Shown: positions 7,513 to 17,076, counted from the first letter of the stretch. The stretch: DNA of 50,317 bases from an uncultured Pelagibacteraceae bacterium (GCA_902524995.1 CABZFJ010000006.1:1-50317), one strand, 5' to 3'. Program-made: numbers and translations. Notes: generated by a model not told the origin, from the letters alone.

Positions 7513-7851
7513 ATGTTATTTTTTATTTTTAAAGTTGTAGCAGCAGGTTTAATTGTTGCTTTTTCAAGTTGGTTGGCTGGTCAAAATCCAAAGCTTGCTG
7601 GATTTATTATTGCATTACCGTTGGTATCACTAATAGCGATACTGTTTTCCTATTATGAGCATAATGATACGGAAAAAACAGTAATGTTTACAAAAAGTAT
7701 ATTTATTGCAGTACCAGCAAGTTATTTATTCTTTGTACCCTTCTTTTTTGCAAAATCTTTTAATATGAATTTTTTTATAATTTATATTGCAGGTTTGGTA
7801 TTCCTAATCGGAGGATATTTTATCCATAGATACATAGTTAATTTCTTATAA
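7513..7851 (+). CDS. Small four-helix membrane protein, DUF3147-like
   Basis: 112 residues with about four hydrophobic segments (near 1-20, 28-46, 60-85, 88-108). The pattern SSWLAGQNPKLAGFIIALPL followed by SLIAI and a polar loop YEHNDTEKT resembles DUF3147 proteins, whose function is unknown. It begins 6 bases after the redoxin stop, so it is probably co-transcribed with it. No catalytic or metal motif is visible. I place it as an inner-membrane protein of unknown function. Confidence 0.6.
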   Translation: MLFFIFKVVAAGLIVAFSSWLAGQNPKLAGFIIALPLVSLIAILFSYYEHNDTEKTVMFTKSIFIAVPASYLFFVPFFFAKSFNMNFFIIYIAGLVFLIGGYFIHRYIVNFL

Positions 7852-7901
7852 AATTAGTATATTTATTTAATCAGAGAGAAAATTGTCATAAGAAAAAATG
7901 T

Positions 7902-7907
7902 AGGAGG
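7902..7907 (+). promoter_or_regulatory. Strong Shine-Dalgarno before the 73-residue membrane protein
   Basis: AGGAGG, a full Shine-Dalgarno match, ends 4 bases before the ATG at 7912. Most genes in this window start by overlap with the previous stop and show little or no Shine-Dalgarno. A strong site here suggests the start of an independently translated unit (7912 onward) and supports the small gene being real. Confidence 0.75.
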
Positions 7908-7911
7908 TTTT

Positions 7912-8133
7912 ATGTTTATAAAAAAGTATCTTAAATGGATAAGCACGTTTTTAGTCTTAACAGGAATATTGCTTACAAATTTAAATATATATCCAATTAA
8001 TATATATTTTCATGGTCTTGGTGTTGTAGGTTGGACTATTGCAGGTTTCATCTCAAAAGATAAGGCGATTTTAACAAATTTTGGATTACAAATTCCATTA
8101 TTTATTGTCGGAATATATAAAGTTATCTTTTAA
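7912..8133 (+). CDS. Small two-helix membrane protein, unknown function
   Basis: 73 residues with a hydrophobic segment near 10-27 (WISTFLVLTGILLTNLN), a central HGLGVVGWTIAGFISKDKA segment that may be a second helix, and a hydrophobic C-terminus. It looks like a conserved short membrane protein seen in marine alphaproteobacteria (possibly the DUF6552 type, from memory). A perfect AGGAGG precedes the ATG, and the TAA shares its last base with the arsC ATG. I cannot give it a function; translational coupling to arsC puts it in the arsenic unit. Confidence 0.65.
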   Translation: MFIKKYLKWISTFLVLTGILLTNLNIYPINIYFHGLGVVGWTIAGFISKDKAILTNFGLQIPLFIVGIYKVIF

Positions 8134-8567
8134 TGAAAAATATTTTGTTTGTTTGTACTGGTAATTCAGCAAGAAGTATTATTGCTGAAAGTATAATAAA
8201 TAATGTGTATTTTAATAAATATAAAGCTTTCAGCGCTGGTAGCAAACCAACTGGAGAAATAAATAAAAATATTAAATTATTTTTAGAAAATCATAAAAAT
8301 TATAACCTTACAAATTATAATTCAAAAAGTTTTAAGGTATTTATCGAAAAAGATATTAATATTGACCATGTTATTACTGTTTGTAATAGCGCAAATAAAG
8401 AAGTTTGCCCTATATGGCCTAAAAATGATCAAATTGTTCATTGGGATATTGAAGATCCTGTAAGTAAATTTAAGAATTGTGAAGAAGCAAAAATATATAA
8501 AATTATAAATGAAACATTTGTTTTAATAAATGAGAAAATAGAAAATTGGATTAATGATCAAAAATAA
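8133..8567 (+). CDS. arsC: Thioredoxin-coupled arsenate reductase (low-molecular-weight phosphatase family)
   Basis: Reduces arsenate to arsenite using a Cys relay regenerated by thioredoxin. The 144-residue protein has the phosphatase-type P-loop CTGNSARS with C8 and R14, and a second cysteine pair C84 and C92 in VCNSANKEVCPIWP. Together these are the three-Cys set of the thioredoxin-type ArsC. The conserved Asp-Pro loop is in WDIEDPVSK. It overlaps the upstream small membrane gene by one base and the downstream aquaporin gene by 14 bases. The ArsC-aquaporin pair is a known arsenic detoxification arrangement in rhizobia (AqpS), in which arsenite leaves by a channel instead of an ArsB/Acr3 pump. 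Confidence 0.9.
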   Translation: MKNILFVCTGNSARSIIAESIINNVYFNKYKAFSAGSKPTGEINKNIKLFLENHKNYNLTNYNSKSFKVFIEKDINIDHVITVCNSANKEVCPIWPKNDQIVHWDIEDPVSKFKNCEEAKIYKIINETFVLINEKIENWINDQK

Positions 8568-9207
8568 AAATATTATATTTATTGGTGAATTTTTAGGCAG
8601 CTGTTTTCTAGTAATGATTATTGTTGGATCTGGTATAATGGCTGAGAATCTTACAGATGACAATGCGGTAAGACTTTTAGCAAATACAATAGCTACTGGA
8701 GCAGGATTGTTTGTTCTTATTATTAGTTTTGCTGATATTTCAGGAGCTCACTTTAATCCATTTGTAACACTTGCAATGTTTTTTAATAAAAAAATTAAGA
8801 GTAATGTTTTAATAACCTATATATCTGCTCAAATAATTGGGTGTATGGTGGGTGTGATGATAGCCAATATTTTTTTTGAGCATGAATTTATTGAATTATC
8901 AACAAAAAATAGAGATGGAATGAATATCTTTATATCTGAGATAATCGCAACTTTTGGTCTAATTTTTGTCATTTTTGCCACTTTAAAAGATGGAAAAATT
9001 ATAACAGCTATTAGTGTAGCAACATTCATTTCTGCTGGTTATTGGTTTACATCATCAACTTCCTTTGCGAATCCAGCAGTATCTATAGCACGTACTTTCA
9101 CTGACTCCTTTACTGGAATTAATTATCAAAGTACTCCAAATTATATTGTTGCTGAAGCTATAGGATTAATACTCGCAATATATATAGTTAAAAAAATAAT
9201 AAGATGA
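8554..9207 (+). CDS. MIP-family aquaglyceroporin, probable arsenite channel (AqpS-like)
   Basis: 217-residue major intrinsic protein with six predicted helices and two half-helix signature boxes. The first box is altered, NPF (GAHFNPFVTLA, about residue 68), and the second is the normal NPA (FANPAVSIARTF, about residue 172) followed by the selectivity-filter Arg. The start lies 14 bases inside arsC, so the two are coupled. With ArsC making arsenite and no arsB or acr3 in sight, the simplest role is passive arsenite exit down its gradient. A glycerol, water or small-solute role remains possible. An isoleucine-rich, Asn/Lys-rich bias matches the rest of the window, so there is no sign of recent transfer. 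Confidence 0.85.
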   Translation: MIKNKNIIFIGEFLGSCFLVMIIVGSGIMAENLTDDNAVRLLANTIATGAGLFVLIISFADISGAHFNPFVTLAMFFNKKIKSNVLITYISAQIIGCMVGVMIANIFFEHEFIELSTKNRDGMNIFISEIIATFGLIFVIFATLKDGKIITAISVATFISAGYWFTSSTSFANPAVSIARTFTDSFTGINYQSTPNYIVAEAIGLILAIYIVKKIIR

Positions 9208-9476
9208 GTACAACCTATTAATGTATTGTTAAAGAAAATTAAAATTTTAGTAGACATTAAAATAATTTTATATAACTACGACAAATCCACAATTTATATT
9301 TAGAAATAATAAATTTATAGTATGGACATCAATTATTGATACTATAATGCTCGATCAATCCACCTTATGATTCTGAAATAAAAAAATTTACTAATAGATT
9401 TAAATCACTCAACATATAAAAAGCTATCAAGTCATGAATCGATGGAACCGAAAACAATAATATAAAGGAGATAAGA
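9208..9476. promoter_or_regulatory. 269-base intergenic leader upstream of the PiT-like permease, with a dyad next to a -10-like hexamer
   Basis: One of the longest non-coding stretches in the window. It contains ATCAATTATTGAT at 9328-9340, a perfect inverted repeat around one central base, immediately followed by TATAAT at 9343-9348. A second pair of matching arms, TATAGT (9316-9321) and ACTATA (9341-9346), flanks it asymmetrically. That geometry suits a repressor site in a promoter spacer, but no good -35 was found. The remaining roughly 130 bases to the start would be an unusually long 5' leader for this genome. No known riboswitch was recognised. Confidence 0.35.
9464..9470 (+). promoter_or_regulatory. 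Shine-Dalgarno of the PiT-like permease
   Basis: AAAGGAG ends 6 bases before the ATG at 9477, a strong ribosome binding site by the standards of this window. It fixes the start at 9477 and fits independent, probably high-level, translation of the permease. Confidence 0.75.
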
Positions 9477-10442
9477 ATGGATATGACTTTAATTTATACG
9501 GTTATAGGGTTTGCCCTTGCCGGTTATAGCGTTATCGCTAATGACTCAATTCAAACACTTGGGACATTTATAGCTTCAAAAAAGAAGTGGTTTAAATGGT
9601 ATACTCTAGCTGGATCTGCTTCAGCTGTTATGATTATAGCGTTAGCATGGGGATGGTATTCGTATGATGGTGATATTTCTTATGGAAGATTAACTAGAAT
9701 ACCTTATCAAGAAATTCAATGGTATCACGCAGTAGCGCCTGCAATATTACTATTATTAACAAGAATTGGAATACCGGTATCAACTACTTTCTTAGTTCTT
9801 TCAGCATTTGCCTCAACAGTCGTGCTTGAAAAAATGCTTATGAAAAGCGTCGTTGGCTATGGTTTAGCAGCAATGGTTGCTTATATTGCCTGGATAGGTG
9901 TTTCTAAATTCATTAATGAAAAATTTGATGAAGTAGATGATAAATGGATAGGCTTTTGGAGAAATAGTGTTTGGATTTCTTCTGGTTGGTTATGGTGGGT
10001 ATGGTTATCTCACGATGTGGCTAATATTGCTGTGTATCTACCTAGACAATTAGATTTAACATTGCTTTTAATAGTAATGGGTTACTTTACAGCACTATTA
10101 TTCTATATTTTCTACATTCAAGGTGGACCAATTCAAAAAGTTGTTCTTGAAAAAACAGGAACTAGATATGCAAGATCAGCGACAATTATTAACGTAATAT
10201 ATGCTGCTGTCTTATTCTACTTTAAAGAACTAAACGATTTACCTATGTCTACAACATGGGTTTTTGTTGGATTATTATGTGGTCGAGAATTAGCAATTGC
10301 TTCTATGAATAAAGAATATAAATTTGGATATGTTTTCCCTTTAATAGGAAAAGATTTCTTAAAAATGATATTTGGACTTAGTGTATCAGTTGGAATAGTT
10401 CTAGGAATTCATTATATAATTATTCCAAATAATTGGTTTTAA
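9477..10442 (+). CDS. Divergent PiT-like permease (phosphate-permease superfamily, substrate uncertain)
   Basis: 321-residue integral membrane protein with about ten hydrophobic segments. It shows the internal two-fold repeat of the PiT/PHO4 family. Each half has a degenerate ND/HD motif (VIANDSIQTLGTF near residue 19; WLSHDVANIAVY near 178) and a P-x-STT motif (GIPVSTTFLVLS; LPMSTTWVFVGLL). Canonical PiT proteins have GANDVANA and PVSTTHA at these places, so the core residues are kept but altered. It is shorter than typical PiT permeases. It lies downstream of arsC and the aquaporin but has its own long leader and ribosome site. Phosphate is the family's usual substrate; arsenate-related or other anion transport cannot be excluded. 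It overlaps the convergent EamA gene by 4 bases. Confidence 0.6.
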   Translation: MDMTLIYTVIGFALAGYSVIANDSIQTLGTFIASKKKWFKWYTLAGSASAVMIIALAWGWYSYDGDISYGRLTRIPYQEIQWYHAVAPAILLLLTRIGIPVSTTFLVLSAFASTVVLEKMLMKSVVGYGLAAMVAYIAWIGVSKFINEKFDEVDDKWIGFWRNSVWISSGWLWWVWLSHDVANIAVYLPRQLDLTLLLIVMGYFTALLFYIFYIQGGPIQKVVLEKTGTRYARSATIINVIYAAVLFYFKELNDLPMSTTWVFVGLLCGRELAIASMNKEYKFGYVFPLIGKDFLKMIFGLSVSVGIVLGIHYIIIPNNWF

Positions 10443-11278
10443 ACTAATTTTAACCCAATCGCACCTGCTAGGATAAACAAAATAGAAATTATCTTAGCTG
10501 GTGTGATTTTTTCTTTTAATAAAAAATATCCAATAAATATTGATAATAAAATACTTGTTTCTCTTAAAGATGTAACAACAGGTATTGGAGCTTTTGTAAA
10601 TGCCCATACAGCCAAGGCATAACTAGCATATGATAATGTTACACCGTAAAAAAATATCATCTTACCGTCTCTATAAACCCTTTTAATAATATCCTTTTGA
10701 CCTCTTAAACTAAGAATAAATGGAAAAATCATAGCGTTTAATATGAAAGACCAGCTTACAAAAGATATTGCAGAATTACTTATTCTTGCTCCATATCCAT
10801 CTATAAGTGAGTATGAGCCAATAAACAAACCTGTTGTAAAAGAAAATTTAATTACATTTAAGATACTTTTTTTATAATCAGAAATACCAAGAAAAAAAAT
10901 TCCAAAACATATTAAAAAAATAGAGACCAAAATAAACTTATTTAAAACAACACCTAAAAATAAAATTGAAACTACAGTTACAAATAAAGGGCCTGTACCT
11001 CTTGCTATGGGATAGACTTTTGTCAAATCTCCAATTTCATATGATTTAAGCAAAAACCATTGATAACCGATGTGAACAACAATACTTGCGAAGATATAAG
11101 GTATACTTTCTAATGAAGGTGCCGGTAATAAGATTATTGCAACAATTGAAAATGGTATATGACCTAAAATTATACCTGCTAGAGCAACTGCTTTATCAGA
11201 GTGCTTTTTAACCATGCCATTCCAAGTGGCATGGAGTAGTGCTGCCAATAAAACGACAGAAAATACCAATGTATCCAT
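10439..11278 (-). CDS. EamA-family (DMT superfamily) transporter
   Basis: 279-residue inner-membrane protein with about ten hydrophobic helices arranged as two EamA repeats. Typical features are the N-terminal LLAALLHATWNGMVKKHSDK, the PIARGTGPLFVTVVSILFLG segment at the end of the first repeat, and APIPVVTSLRETSILLSIFI then LLKEKITPAK in the second. Family members export amino acids or metabolites or take up small molecules; the substrate cannot be read from sequence. It starts 8 bases after the manC stop, so it may be the last gene of a valS-ilvD-manC-EamA transcript. Confidence 0.85.
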   Translation of the reverse strand: MDTLVFSVVLLAALLHATWNGMVKKHSDKAVALAGIILGHIPFSIVAIILLPAPSLESIPYIFASIVVHIGYQWFLLKSYEIGDLTKVYPIARGTGPLFVTVVSILFLGVVLNKFILVSIFLICFGIFFLGISDYKKSILNVIKFSFTTGLFIGSYSLIDGYGARISNSAISFVSWSFILNAMIFPFILSLRGQKDIIKRVYRDGKMIFFYGVTLSYASYALAVWAFTKAPIPVVTSLRETSILLSIFIGYFLLKEKITPAKIISILFILAGAIGLKLV

Positions 11279-11286
11279 AAAGAGTA

Positions 11287-12489
11287 TTAATTAACTCTAC
11301 CGTAAATATCTTGATATCTAACTATATCTGTCTCTTTTAAAATAGGTCCAGTTTGTATTTCAATAATTTTTACTTTTTTCTTAAATTTATTTTCTATTCG
11401 ATGAATTGCTTCTCTTGGAATGAAAATTTTTTCACCTGGTTTTTTAAAAAAATTTTTATTATTTAAAGTAATTAATGGTCTTCCATCAGTAATTGTCCAA
11501 TACTCAGATCGATGAAAATGCTTTTGTAAACTTAATTTAGATTTAGAATTAACTACTAATTCCTTAACTAAAAAGTTTTTACCTTCATATAGGTTGGTAT
11601 ATCTGCCCCATGGTCTATGAAATACGTTTTTTTTCTTAAAGTATTTATTTTTATTTTTTTTATATATTTTTGATATTTCAAACCAATTACCAAGATCTGA
11701 CCATGGAATATTAAGTTTTATTGCATTTATATTCTTTGATTTTTCAAGAATTGCATAATCAAAAGAAATTTCCTTACATTTATCAAAGAGTTTTTTATTC
11801 AAAAAATATGTATTATTTTTAATTTTAGATTTTTCCAAAGATTTTAGACATGCTTTATAAATACCAGGTTGACATTTTTTAAAGTTATTAATTATTGATG
11901 ATTTTTTTAGGTAAAACATACCTGAATTCCAATAACCACCAGATTTAATTATTTTTTTGGCTTTTTGCTCTGTAGGTTTTTCAACAAATTTAGTTACTTT
12001 ATTTAACTTATTTATACTTTTTGTTTGAAGATATCCATATTCAGATGCAGGTCTATTCGGTTTTAGTCCAAAAATAAAAATATTATTATCACTCAAGTTT
12101 TTTTTATTACTTTTTAAAGATCTCGTTAATACACTTGAATTTTCTATCAAATGATCTGAAGTAAAAAACATTATTGGTTGATCAAATGGAATTTCTTTAA
12201 TTAAAGCACTCACTAAAATTGCTGGTGCTGTATTTTTTTTAGCTGGCTCTAATATTATTTTATATTTTTTAATTTTAGATTTTTTTAATGTTTTCTTAAC
12301 ATCCTTTAAATACTTTAGATTTGTACTGATAATTGGAAAATCGTAAGAGTTATTATTAATTCTTTCAAATGCTTTTTGTAACAAAGTCCAGTTTCCAAAA
12401 TTAATAAATTGTTTTGCTTGAGTTTTTTTTAAATTGGGCCAAAGTCGTGTTCCTGCACCACCACAAAGTATTACAGGTCTAATTTTCAT
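11287..12489 (-). CDS. manC: Mannose-1-phosphate guanylyltransferase / type II mannose-6-phosphate isomerase
   Basis: Makes GDP-mannose for surface polysaccharide or glycolipid. I chose the ATG at 12489 ([11 protein letters not shown], 400 residues), whose A is shared with the ilvD TGA stop. The nucleotidyltransferase domain has CGGAGTRLWP, FFTSDHLIEN, FVEKPTEQKAKK and SGMFYLKK. WSDLGNWFEI and a C-terminal cupin region (FHRPWGRYTN, LQKHFHRSEYWTITDG, IPREAIHRIEN) show the bifunctional architecture. At 400 residues it is shorter than the roughly 470 of enteric CpsB/ManC, with the linker compressed, but both domains appear complete. No other GDP-mannose or polysaccharide gene is adjacent. Confidence 0.88.
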   Translation of the reverse strand: MKIRPVILCGGAGTRLWPNLKKTQAKQFINFGNWTLLQKAFERINNNSYDFPIISTNLKYLKDVKKTLKKSKIKKYKIILEPAKKNTAPAILVSALIKEIPFDQPIMFFTSDHLIENSSVLTRSLKSNKKNLSDNNIFIFGLKPNRPASEYGYLQTKSINKLNKVTKFVEKPTEQKAKKIIKSGGYWNSGMFYLKKSSIINNFKKCQPGIYKACLKSLEKSKIKNNTYFLNKKLFDKCKEISFDYAILEKSKNINAIKLNIPWSDLGNWFEISKIYKKNKNKYFKKKNVFHRPWGRYTNLYEGKNFLVKELVVNSKSKLSLQKHFHRSEYWTITDGRPLITLNNKNFFKKPGEKIFIPREAIHRIENKFKKKVKIIEIQTGPILKETDIVRYQDIYGRVN

Positions 12490-14207
12490 CAAATATCTGC
12501 GTATGTTTTAACCTCGTTTTTACCACCTGGATGAGTAGGTGCACCTAAATATGCTGGTCCTACTGTTTGAGCATACTTCCAAAGAGTTCCGTTTCCAAAG
12601 TTCATTTTTCTTTGTTTCCATTTCTTTTTTCTCAAACTAAGCTCTTTTTTACTTAATCTAACGTTAATAGTCCCCTTTTTTGCATCTATATCAATTATAT
12701 CCCCGTTCCTTAAAAGGGCTATTGGGCCGCCTATAGAGGCCTCAGGACCCACATGACCGATACAGAAGCCTCTGGTAGCCCCGGAGAACCTACCGTCGGT
12801 TATAAGGGCTACTTTCTCCCCTTTTCCTTGTCCATAAATTGCAGCTGTTGTCTGCAACATTTCTCTCATTCCTGGACCACCCTTTGGACCTTCGTATCTA
12901 ATTATAATTATATCACCGTCTTTGTATTTTCTTTCTTTTACAGCTTTGTAAGCTTTTTCTTCAGAGTCAAAACATCTTGCCCTTCCGGTAAATTGTAATT
13001 TTTTCAAACCTGCAATTTTAACAATTCCACCCTCTGGAGCTAAATTACCTTTTAATCCTACAACTCCGCCAGTTTTGGTAATTGGATTTTTATAACTTCT
13101 CATCACTTTTTGTTTTGGATTAAATTTTACATTTTTTAAATTCTCTTTCATTGTCTTGCCCGTAACAGTCATACAATCACCATGGATATATCCACCATCG
13201 TAAAGAGTTTTTAATAACATTGGTACACCACCAGCTTCCCACATATCTTTAGCAACATATTTTCCACCCGGTTTTAAATCAGCAAGATAAGGAGTTCTTT
13301 TAAAAATTTTTGCAACATCCATTAAATCAAATTTTATTCCAATTTCATTTGCTATAGCTGGTAAGTGTAAACCTGCATTAGTGGATCCACCAGTAGCAGC
13401 TACAATAGTTGCAGCATTTTCTAATGCTTTTCTAGTGACAATATCTCTTGGTCTAATATTTTTTGCTAAAAGCTCCATTACAGCTTTGCCACTATTAATC
13501 GCATACTTATGTCTTTCTTTATAAGGAGCAGGAGTCCCTGCTGAGTAAGGTAAAGCTAATCCAATTGCTTCTGAAACACATGCCATTGTGTTTGCTGTAA
13601 ATTGACCACCACAAGCACCTGCGCTTGGACAAGCTTTTAATTCTAATTTTCTAAGAGCGTGTGCTGTCATTTTTTTTGATGTATATTTTCCAACACCTTC
13701 AAAAACATCAACAACAGTTACATCTTTACCTTCAAATCTACCTGGTAGAATTGAACCACCATAAATAAATACACTTGGAATATTTAATCTTACCATAGAC
13801 ATCATTAGACCTGGTAAAGATTTATCACATCCAGCTAAACCAACTAAAGCATCGTAGCAATGTCCTCTAACTGTTAACTCCGTTGAGTCTGCAATTACAT
13901 CTCTTGAAATCAATGAAGATTTCATTCCTTCATGACCCATGGCTATACCATCGGTAACAGTTATTGTGCAAAATTCTCTAGGAGTTCCACCAGATGCATT
14001 AACTCCTTGCTTAACAAATTGTGCTTGTTTCATTAAATTAATGTTACATGGAGCAGCTTCATTCCAAGTTGAAACAACACCTACAAAAGGTTTTGCAACA
14101 TCTTTTTCAGTTAAATCCATTGCGTAATAAAAGGATCTTTGTGGTGCTCTGTCAGGTCCTACAGTTGTATATCTACTTGGTAGTTTTTTTTTATTAAATT
14201 TCCGCAT
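12489..14207 (-). CDS. ilvD: Dihydroxy-acid dehydratase
   Basis: Fe-S enzyme of valine, leucine and isoleucine synthesis that converts 2,3-dihydroxy-isovalerate and -methylvalerate to the 2-oxo acids. The 572-residue protein has the three expected cluster Cys regions: [25 protein letters not shown] and [16 protein letters not shown]. The C-terminal motifs [20 protein letters not shown] and [12 protein letters not shown] are also present. Length and motifs match the roughly 570-residue type. Its start codon shares a base with the valS stop and its stop shares a base with manC, so all are probably translated from one message. Confidence 0.96.
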   Translation of the reverse strand: MRKFNKKKLPSRYTTVGPDRAPQRSFYYAMDLTEKDVAKPFVGVVSTWNEAAPCNINLMKQAQFVKQGVNASGGTPREFCTITVTDGIAMGHEGMKSSLISRDVIADSTELTVRGHCYDALVGLAGCDKSLPGLMMSMVRLNIPSVFIYGGSILPGRFEGKDVTVVDVFEGVGKYTSKKMTAHALRKLELKACPSAGACGGQFTANTMACVSEAIGLALPYSAGTPAPYKERHKYAINSGKAVMELLAKNIRPRDIVTRKALENAATIVAATGGSTNAGLHLPAIANEIGIKFDLMDVAKIFKRTPYLADLKPGGKYVAKDMWEAGGVPMLLKTLYDGGYIHGDCMTVTGKTMKENLKNVKFNPKQKVMRSYKNPITKTGGVVGLKGNLAPEGGIVKIAGLKKLQFTGRARCFDSEEKAYKAVKERKYKDGDIIIIRYEGPKGGPGMREMLQTTAAIYGQGKGEKVALITDGRFSGATRGFCIGHVGPEASIGGPIALLRNGDIIDIDAKKGTINVRLSKKELSLRKKKWKQRKMNFGNGTLWKYAQTVGPAYLGAPTHPGGKNEVKTYADI

Positions 14208-16834
14208 TATAGACTTTCTAAAGTATAATTTAATTTATTAACATCTTTTTCTAAATTAATAAAGTTAGACTTTTCTTGCTCAACAATATCATTTGGAGCT
14301 CTTTCAATAAAACTTTTATTATTTAGCCTTGTATTAATTTTTTCCATTTCTTTCTCAATTTTATTCTTTTTATTTAATAGTGTTTCTTTAATTTTTGACA
14401 AATCAATATCTTCATCAAAGTAAATTTTAAATATTTCACCTTTAATGACCAGGTTTGCCGAAGGTTTTTTTATATCTTCGGTAACAAATTCTTTAATTCT
14501 GCCGATTTTTTTTAATGTATTAGAGTTATTTTCAATAAATTTCTTAATTTCAGGATTTATTTTATTCACTAGAATTTTAACAAATGAACCTGGGCTTATT
14601 TCTATTTCATTCTTAAATGACCGTATAGATGAGACAAATTCGATTATTTCATTTACTTCATCGAAGTCTTTATCTTTATCAGAGCTGACCTCAGACCAGT
14701 TTTTTAACATTAGAAAGTCTTTTCCATCTTTATCTAATTTATTTTTCAACCATATTTCCTCGGTTATAAAAGGTATAAATGGGTGCAAAATAACTAGAAT
14801 TTGAGTAAATATGAAGCTAGCTACATTTTTTGTTTCTTCGATATTTTTATTATTTTCTGAGTAAAAGACAGTTTTAGATAACTCTAAATACCAATCACAG
14901 AACGAATGCCATACAAATTGATATGCAATTCTTGCAGCCTCATCAAATCGATAACTATCTATTGATTTTTTAATCTTTTCATTAGTGTTAGTGAATTCAA
15001 CAAATATCCATTTATTAATATTTAGTTTTAAATCATTAGGCGTTTCTATATTTTCAAATTTACAATTATTTTGAATAAGAAAGTTATTAGCGTTCCATAT
15101 TTTATTTAAAAAATTTCTATAACCTTTAACTCTATCCTCTGATAACTTTACATCTCGTCCAGGTGATGCCATAGATAGAAGTGTAAATCTTAATGCATCA
15201 GCACTATATTTTTCTATTAACTCTAATGGGTCAATAACATTACCTTTAGACTTTGACATTTTTTGACCCTTTTCATCTCTAACTAATGCATGAACATAAA
15301 TATTTTTAAATGGTTCTTTATTTTGAAATTCCATTCCAAACATAATCATTCTAGCAACCCAAAAGAAAATAATATCAAATCCCGTAACCAATACTGAAGT
15401 TGGATAAAATTTATCTAAATATTCGTTTTTTTCTGGCCATCCTAGCGTTGCAAAAGGCCATAAACCGGAAGAAAACCATGTATCAAGAACATCTGGATCT
15501 CTTATTAATTCGACATCTTTTTTATAATGCTCTTTAGCTAATTTATTTGCACCTTCTTCTGTTTCATCTACAAATATTTCTCCATCAGGTCCATACCATG
15601 CTGGTATTTGATGTCCCCACCAAAGCTGCCTAGAGATACACCAAGGTTCTATATTATCCATCCATTGAAAATATGTTTTTGTCCAATTAACAGGAAAGAA
15701 ACTTGTAGTTTTATTATTTACTATTTCTTTTGCTTTTATTGAAAGTTTCTTAGCATCTGCAAACCATTGTTCAGTTAAATAAGGTTCAATTATAGAATTA
15801 GATCTATCACCATAAGGAACTTTATTTTTAATTTTTTCCTCTTTAACTAGTAAATCTTTATCAGAAAGTTCTTTTAAAATTCTTTTTCTCGCTTCAAATC
15901 TATCAAGTCCAATATAATTATCAGGAGCATTTTCATTAATTTTTCCATCTGGTGTAAAAACATTTATGACTTCTAAATTATTTCTCTCCCCTACTTCATA
16001 ATCATTGAAATCATGTGCTGGCGTAATTTTAACAGCTCCAGTACCTTGTTCAGGATCTGCATAATCATCTTCTATAATTTTTATTTTTCTATCAACTATA
16101 GGAACTATTACATTTTTATTTACAAATAATTTGTATCTCTCATCTGATGGGTTAACTGCAACTGCTGTATCTCCTATCATGGTTTCTGGTCTAGTAGTTG
16201 CAATAGTTATGAATTTATCTGTTCCATCTATTGGATAATTGATGTAGTAAAGTTTTGAATTAACCTCTCTTTGATCTACTTCTAAATCAGATATTGCAGT
16301 TTTTAGAACAGTGTCCCAATTTACTAATTTTTTTGATTTGTAAATTAATCCATTTTTATACATTTCAACAAAAACTTTTAATACAGATTTTGAGAGATTT
16401 TCGTCCATAGTGAAGGCATTTCTAGACCAGTCACATGAACAGCCTAATTTTTTTAATTGATTAATAATAATATCACCATACTGACCTTTCCATTCCCAAA
16501 CCTTTTTAATGAATTTTTCTCTGCCTAAATCATTTTTATCGATACCTTCAGATTTAAGTTTTTTTTCCACTAATGCTTGTGTAGCAATACCTGCATGGTC
16601 CGTTCCTGGTTGCCATAACGTTTCAAAATTATTCATTCGATGATAACGCGTTAATAAGTCTTGTATAGAATTATTTAAAGCATGACCCATATGAAGACTA
16701 CCAGTAACATTTGGTGGTGGGATAACTATTGAAAATTGTTTTTTGTTAGATTTTGGTTTAAATAAATTTTTTTCTTCCCAATAAGAATAAATCTTATTTT
16801 CAACATTTTCGTGAATATATTTGTCCGAACTCAT
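14207..16834 (-). CDS. valS: Valyl-tRNA synthetase
   Basis: Class Ia synthetase charging tRNA-Val, 875 residues. The HIGH-type motif is [15 protein letters not shown], and the KMSKS loop is in [15 protein letters not shown]. The editing domain ([30 protein letters not shown]), the [16 protein letters not shown] segment and the Trp-rich [12 protein letters not shown] motif are all intact. The C-terminal anticodon-binding domain ends in a Lys/Glu-rich coiled coil, which is shorter than in enteric ValS. The ATG at 16834 follows about 115 bases of A/T-rich DNA that separates it from tRNA-Cys and should hold the promoter of the valS-ilvD-manC unit. Confidence 0.97.
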   Translation of the reverse strand: MSSDKYIHENVENKIYSYWEEKNLFKPKSNKKQFSIVIPPPNVTGSLHMGHALNNSIQDLLTRYHRMNNFETLWQPGTDHAGIATQALVEKKLKSEGIDKNDLGREKFIKKVWEWKGQYGDIIINQLKKLGCSCDWSRNAFTMDENLSKSVLKVFVEMYKNGLIYKSKKLVNWDTVLKTAISDLEVDQREVNSKLYYINYPIDGTDKFITIATTRPETMIGDTAVAVNPSDERYKLFVNKNVIVPIVDRKIKIIEDDYADPEQGTGAVKITPAHDFNDYEVGERNNLEVINVFTPDGKINENAPDNYIGLDRFEARKRILKELSDKDLLVKEEKIKNKVPYGDRSNSIIEPYLTEQWFADAKKLSIKAKEIVNNKTTSFFPVNWTKTYFQWMDNIEPWCISRQLWWGHQIPAWYGPDGEIFVDETEEGANKLAKEHYKKDVELIRDPDVLDTWFSSGLWPFATLGWPEKNEYLDKFYPTSVLVTGFDIIFFWVARMIMFGMEFQNKEPFKNIYVHALVRDEKGQKMSKSKGNVIDPLELIEKYSADALRFTLLSMASPGRDVKLSEDRVKGYRNFLNKIWNANNFLIQNNCKFENIETPNDLKLNINKWIFVEFTNTNEKIKKSIDSYRFDEAARIAYQFVWHSFCDWYLELSKTVFYSENNKNIEETKNVASFIFTQILVILHPFIPFITEEIWLKNKLDKDGKDFLMLKNWSEVSSDKDKDFDEVNEIIEFVSSIRSFKNEIEISPGSFVKILVNKINPEIKKFIENNSNTLKKIGRIKEFVTEDIKKPSANLVIKGEIFKIYFDEDIDLSKIKETLLNKKNKIEKEMEKINTRLNNKSFIERAPNDIVEQEKSNFINLEKDVNKLNYTLESL

Positions 16835-16949
16835 GGATAATTATTTTATAAATTAATCATATCAATAAACAACAATGAAATTATCCGTTAAATTTATAGA
16901 CTAAATTATAAAATTAATTATATATGTCCTCATTGAATATTTAATTCAT

Positions 16950-17023
16950 GGCAACGTGGCGGAATGGTTACGCAGAGGATTGCAAATCCTTGTATCCCGG
17001 TTCGATTCCGGGCGTTGCCTCCA
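16950..17023 (+). tRNA. tRNA-Cys (anticodon GCA)
   Basis: Complete cloverleaf of 74 bases including an encoded CCA end. The acceptor arm GGCAACG pairs with CGTTGCC. The anticodon loop is TTGCAAA with GCA at 16982-16984. The T arm is CCCGGTTCGATTCCGGG. The unpaired discriminator base is T (U73 in the RNA), which is the known identity base for cysteine. It is 53 bases upstream of tRNA-Asn and may share its transcript. The flanking gap from valS (16835-16949) holds only A/T-rich DNA. Confidence 0.97.
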
Positions 17024-17076
17024 CAATTTATTTTTGTTGAGATAATATAAAAAAAAAGTAAGTTGTGAATTTACAT

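Noticed and set aside
12753..12998. Open frame opposite ilvD on the plus strand
   Set aside because: It lies wholly inside a well-supported gene and encodes no recognisable protein.
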